Origin: Aurantimonas sp. HBX-1
GTDB lineage: Bacteria > Pseudomonadota > Alphaproteobacteria > Rhizobiales > Rhizobiaceae
Direction: 5' to 3'
Assembly (NCBI RefSeq): GCF_021391535.1
Contig: NZ_CP090066.1
Coordinates: forward strand, 509,501-573,500
Length of the DNA: 64,000 nt
Shown here: piece after piece, positions 63,342 to 64,000 of the stretch
Layout of the letters: each line of letters opens with the position of its first letter
How positions within the stretch are numbered: position 1 is the stretch's first letter
Notes under the pieces: generated by a model
Told to the model about the DNA's origin: nothing
Seen by the model: the letters and a program-made list of their open reading frames with translations, nothing else
Database searches by the model: none
Made by a program: the position numbers and the translations under genes

Positions 63342-64000
63342 ATGTTCTCGGAAAACCCGACACGTATCGTCGTCACCGGCATGGGTGTCGTTTCGCCCCT
63401 TGGCGTCGGCGCGGAGCCGGCGTGGGAACGCCTCACGTCGCACCGATCCGGCATCCGTCGTCTCCCGGACGCGGCCGTGCCCGACGTCGCATCGAAAATC
63501 GCCGCGGTCGTGCCCGACCGAGCGGAGGACGAATTCGGCTTCGACGTCGAAGCGGTGGTGCCGTTCAAGGACCGCAAGAAGATGGATCGTTTCATCCACT
63601 TCGCGCTCGAGGCCGCCCGGCAGGCGGTGGTCCAGTCGAACTGGTATCCGGACGAGGGCGGGAAGGACCGCACCGCGACGATCGTCGCCTCCGGCATCGG
63701 GGGATTCCACAGCATGCTGGATGCGGTGACGACGGTCCAGACCCGGGGCGCGAGGCGCCTGTCGCCGTTCACCGTGTCGTCCTTCCTCGTCAATCTCGCC
63801 GCCGGCCAGATCTCGATCCAGTATGGGTTCAAGGGGCCGCTCGGCGCGCCGGTGACGGCCTGCGCCGCCAGTGTCCAGGCGATCGGCGACGGAATGCGCC
63901 TGATCCGGTCCGGGGAAGCCGACGTCGTGGTGTGCGGCGGTGCCGAATCCTGCGTCAGTCGCGTGACGCTCGGCAGCTTCGGCGCGGCCCGGGCGCTGTC
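63342..64000 (+). CDS. Beta-ketoacyl-ACP synthase II (FabF type), 3' end beyond the window
   Basis: An open frame of 219 codons reaching the window edge. It begins MFSENPTRIVVTGMGVVSPL, the usual ketosynthase N-terminus, and has the catalytic cysteine in VTACAAS at C174. The active-site histidines would lie beyond the end. KAS II condenses malonyl-ACP with acyl-ACP in fatty acid synthesis; specialised FabF proteins also serve lipid A or polyketide-like pathways. The start is uncertain: an in-frame ATG at 63300 has no better ribosome site. It is divergent from aconitase X across a 242-base region where I see no clear control site. Confidence 0.88.
   Translation, partial: MFSENPTRIVVTGMGVVSPLGVGAEPAWERLTSHRSGIRRLPDAAVPDVASKIAAVVPDRAEDEFGFDVEAVVPFKDRKKMDRFIHFALEAARQAVVQSNWYPDEGGKDRTATIVASGIGGFHSMLDAVTTVQTRGARRLSPFTVSSFLVNLAAGQISIQYGFKGPLGAPVTACAASVQAIGDGMRLIRSGEADVVVCGGAESCVSRVTLGSFGAARAL

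Overview
The window is a GC-rich, densely packed bacterial chromosome segment with no rRNA, tRNA, insertion sequence, prophage or CRISPR array that I can see. Gene content and control sites point to an alphaproteobacterium, most likely of the order Hyphomicrobiales. The clues are a rhizobial-type inositol locus with an RpiR-class IolR and GGAA-N6-TTCC palindromes, FNR/FixK-type boxes, a TAXI-TRAP transporter and CUT1/CUT2 sugar ABC systems. The genus cannot be fixed from what is visible.

Layout. 0-5.8 kb: a divergent MocR regulator/EamA exporter pair, a ClC antiporter, a decayed cation-diffusion-facilitator gene and a zinc alcohol dehydrogenase. 5.8-18.2 kb: a myo-inositol locus. On the minus strand one long operon runs from a periplasmic binding protein through permease and ATPase to iolC-iolD-iolE-iolB, most junctions being 4-bp ATGA overlaps. 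The RpiR-type iolR lies just upstream, and a divergent plus-strand set (Gfo/Idh dehydrogenase, Hyi-like isomerase, iolG) faces it. Two IolR-type palindromes sit exactly where both transcription units should start. IolC carries a C-terminal DUF2090 domain; no iolA or separate iolJ is present here. 18.3-21.5 kb: a TAXI-family TRAP uptake system. 21.6-28.7 kb: a secreted TPR protein, a 63-residue acidic protein behind a possible EcfG promoter, and a PaoABC-type molybdenum hydroxylase operon with a divergent TetR regulator.

29-46.6 kb is a stress and envelope region: VIT1-like and TerC-like membrane proteins, a frameshifted cytochrome b561, a HlyD/FtsX/MacB-type efflux operon led by an ABC transmembrane domain with no ATPase, DUF2892, a HAD-phosphatase/HerA-like ATPase fusion, an alcohol dehydrogenase, Hsp20, two DJ-1/PfpI-family proteins, a methyltransferase and a universal stress protein. 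Three FNR/FixK-type boxes in intergenic positions (37581, 40600, 46374) suggest part of it responds to low oxygen.

46.6-64 kb: an SAF-domain oxidoreductase facing an exported SMP-30-like protein; a GGDEF-EAL protein; an ArsR/EamA divergent pair with a long inverted repeat; a carbohydrate locus in which ROK repressor, Gfo/Idh dehydrogenase and ThuA are divergent from a complete CUT1 ABC transporter; a fused aconitase-X; and the 5' part of a FabF-type ketoacyl-ACP synthase cut by the window end.

All functions are inferred from sequence recognition by eye; no database search was run.
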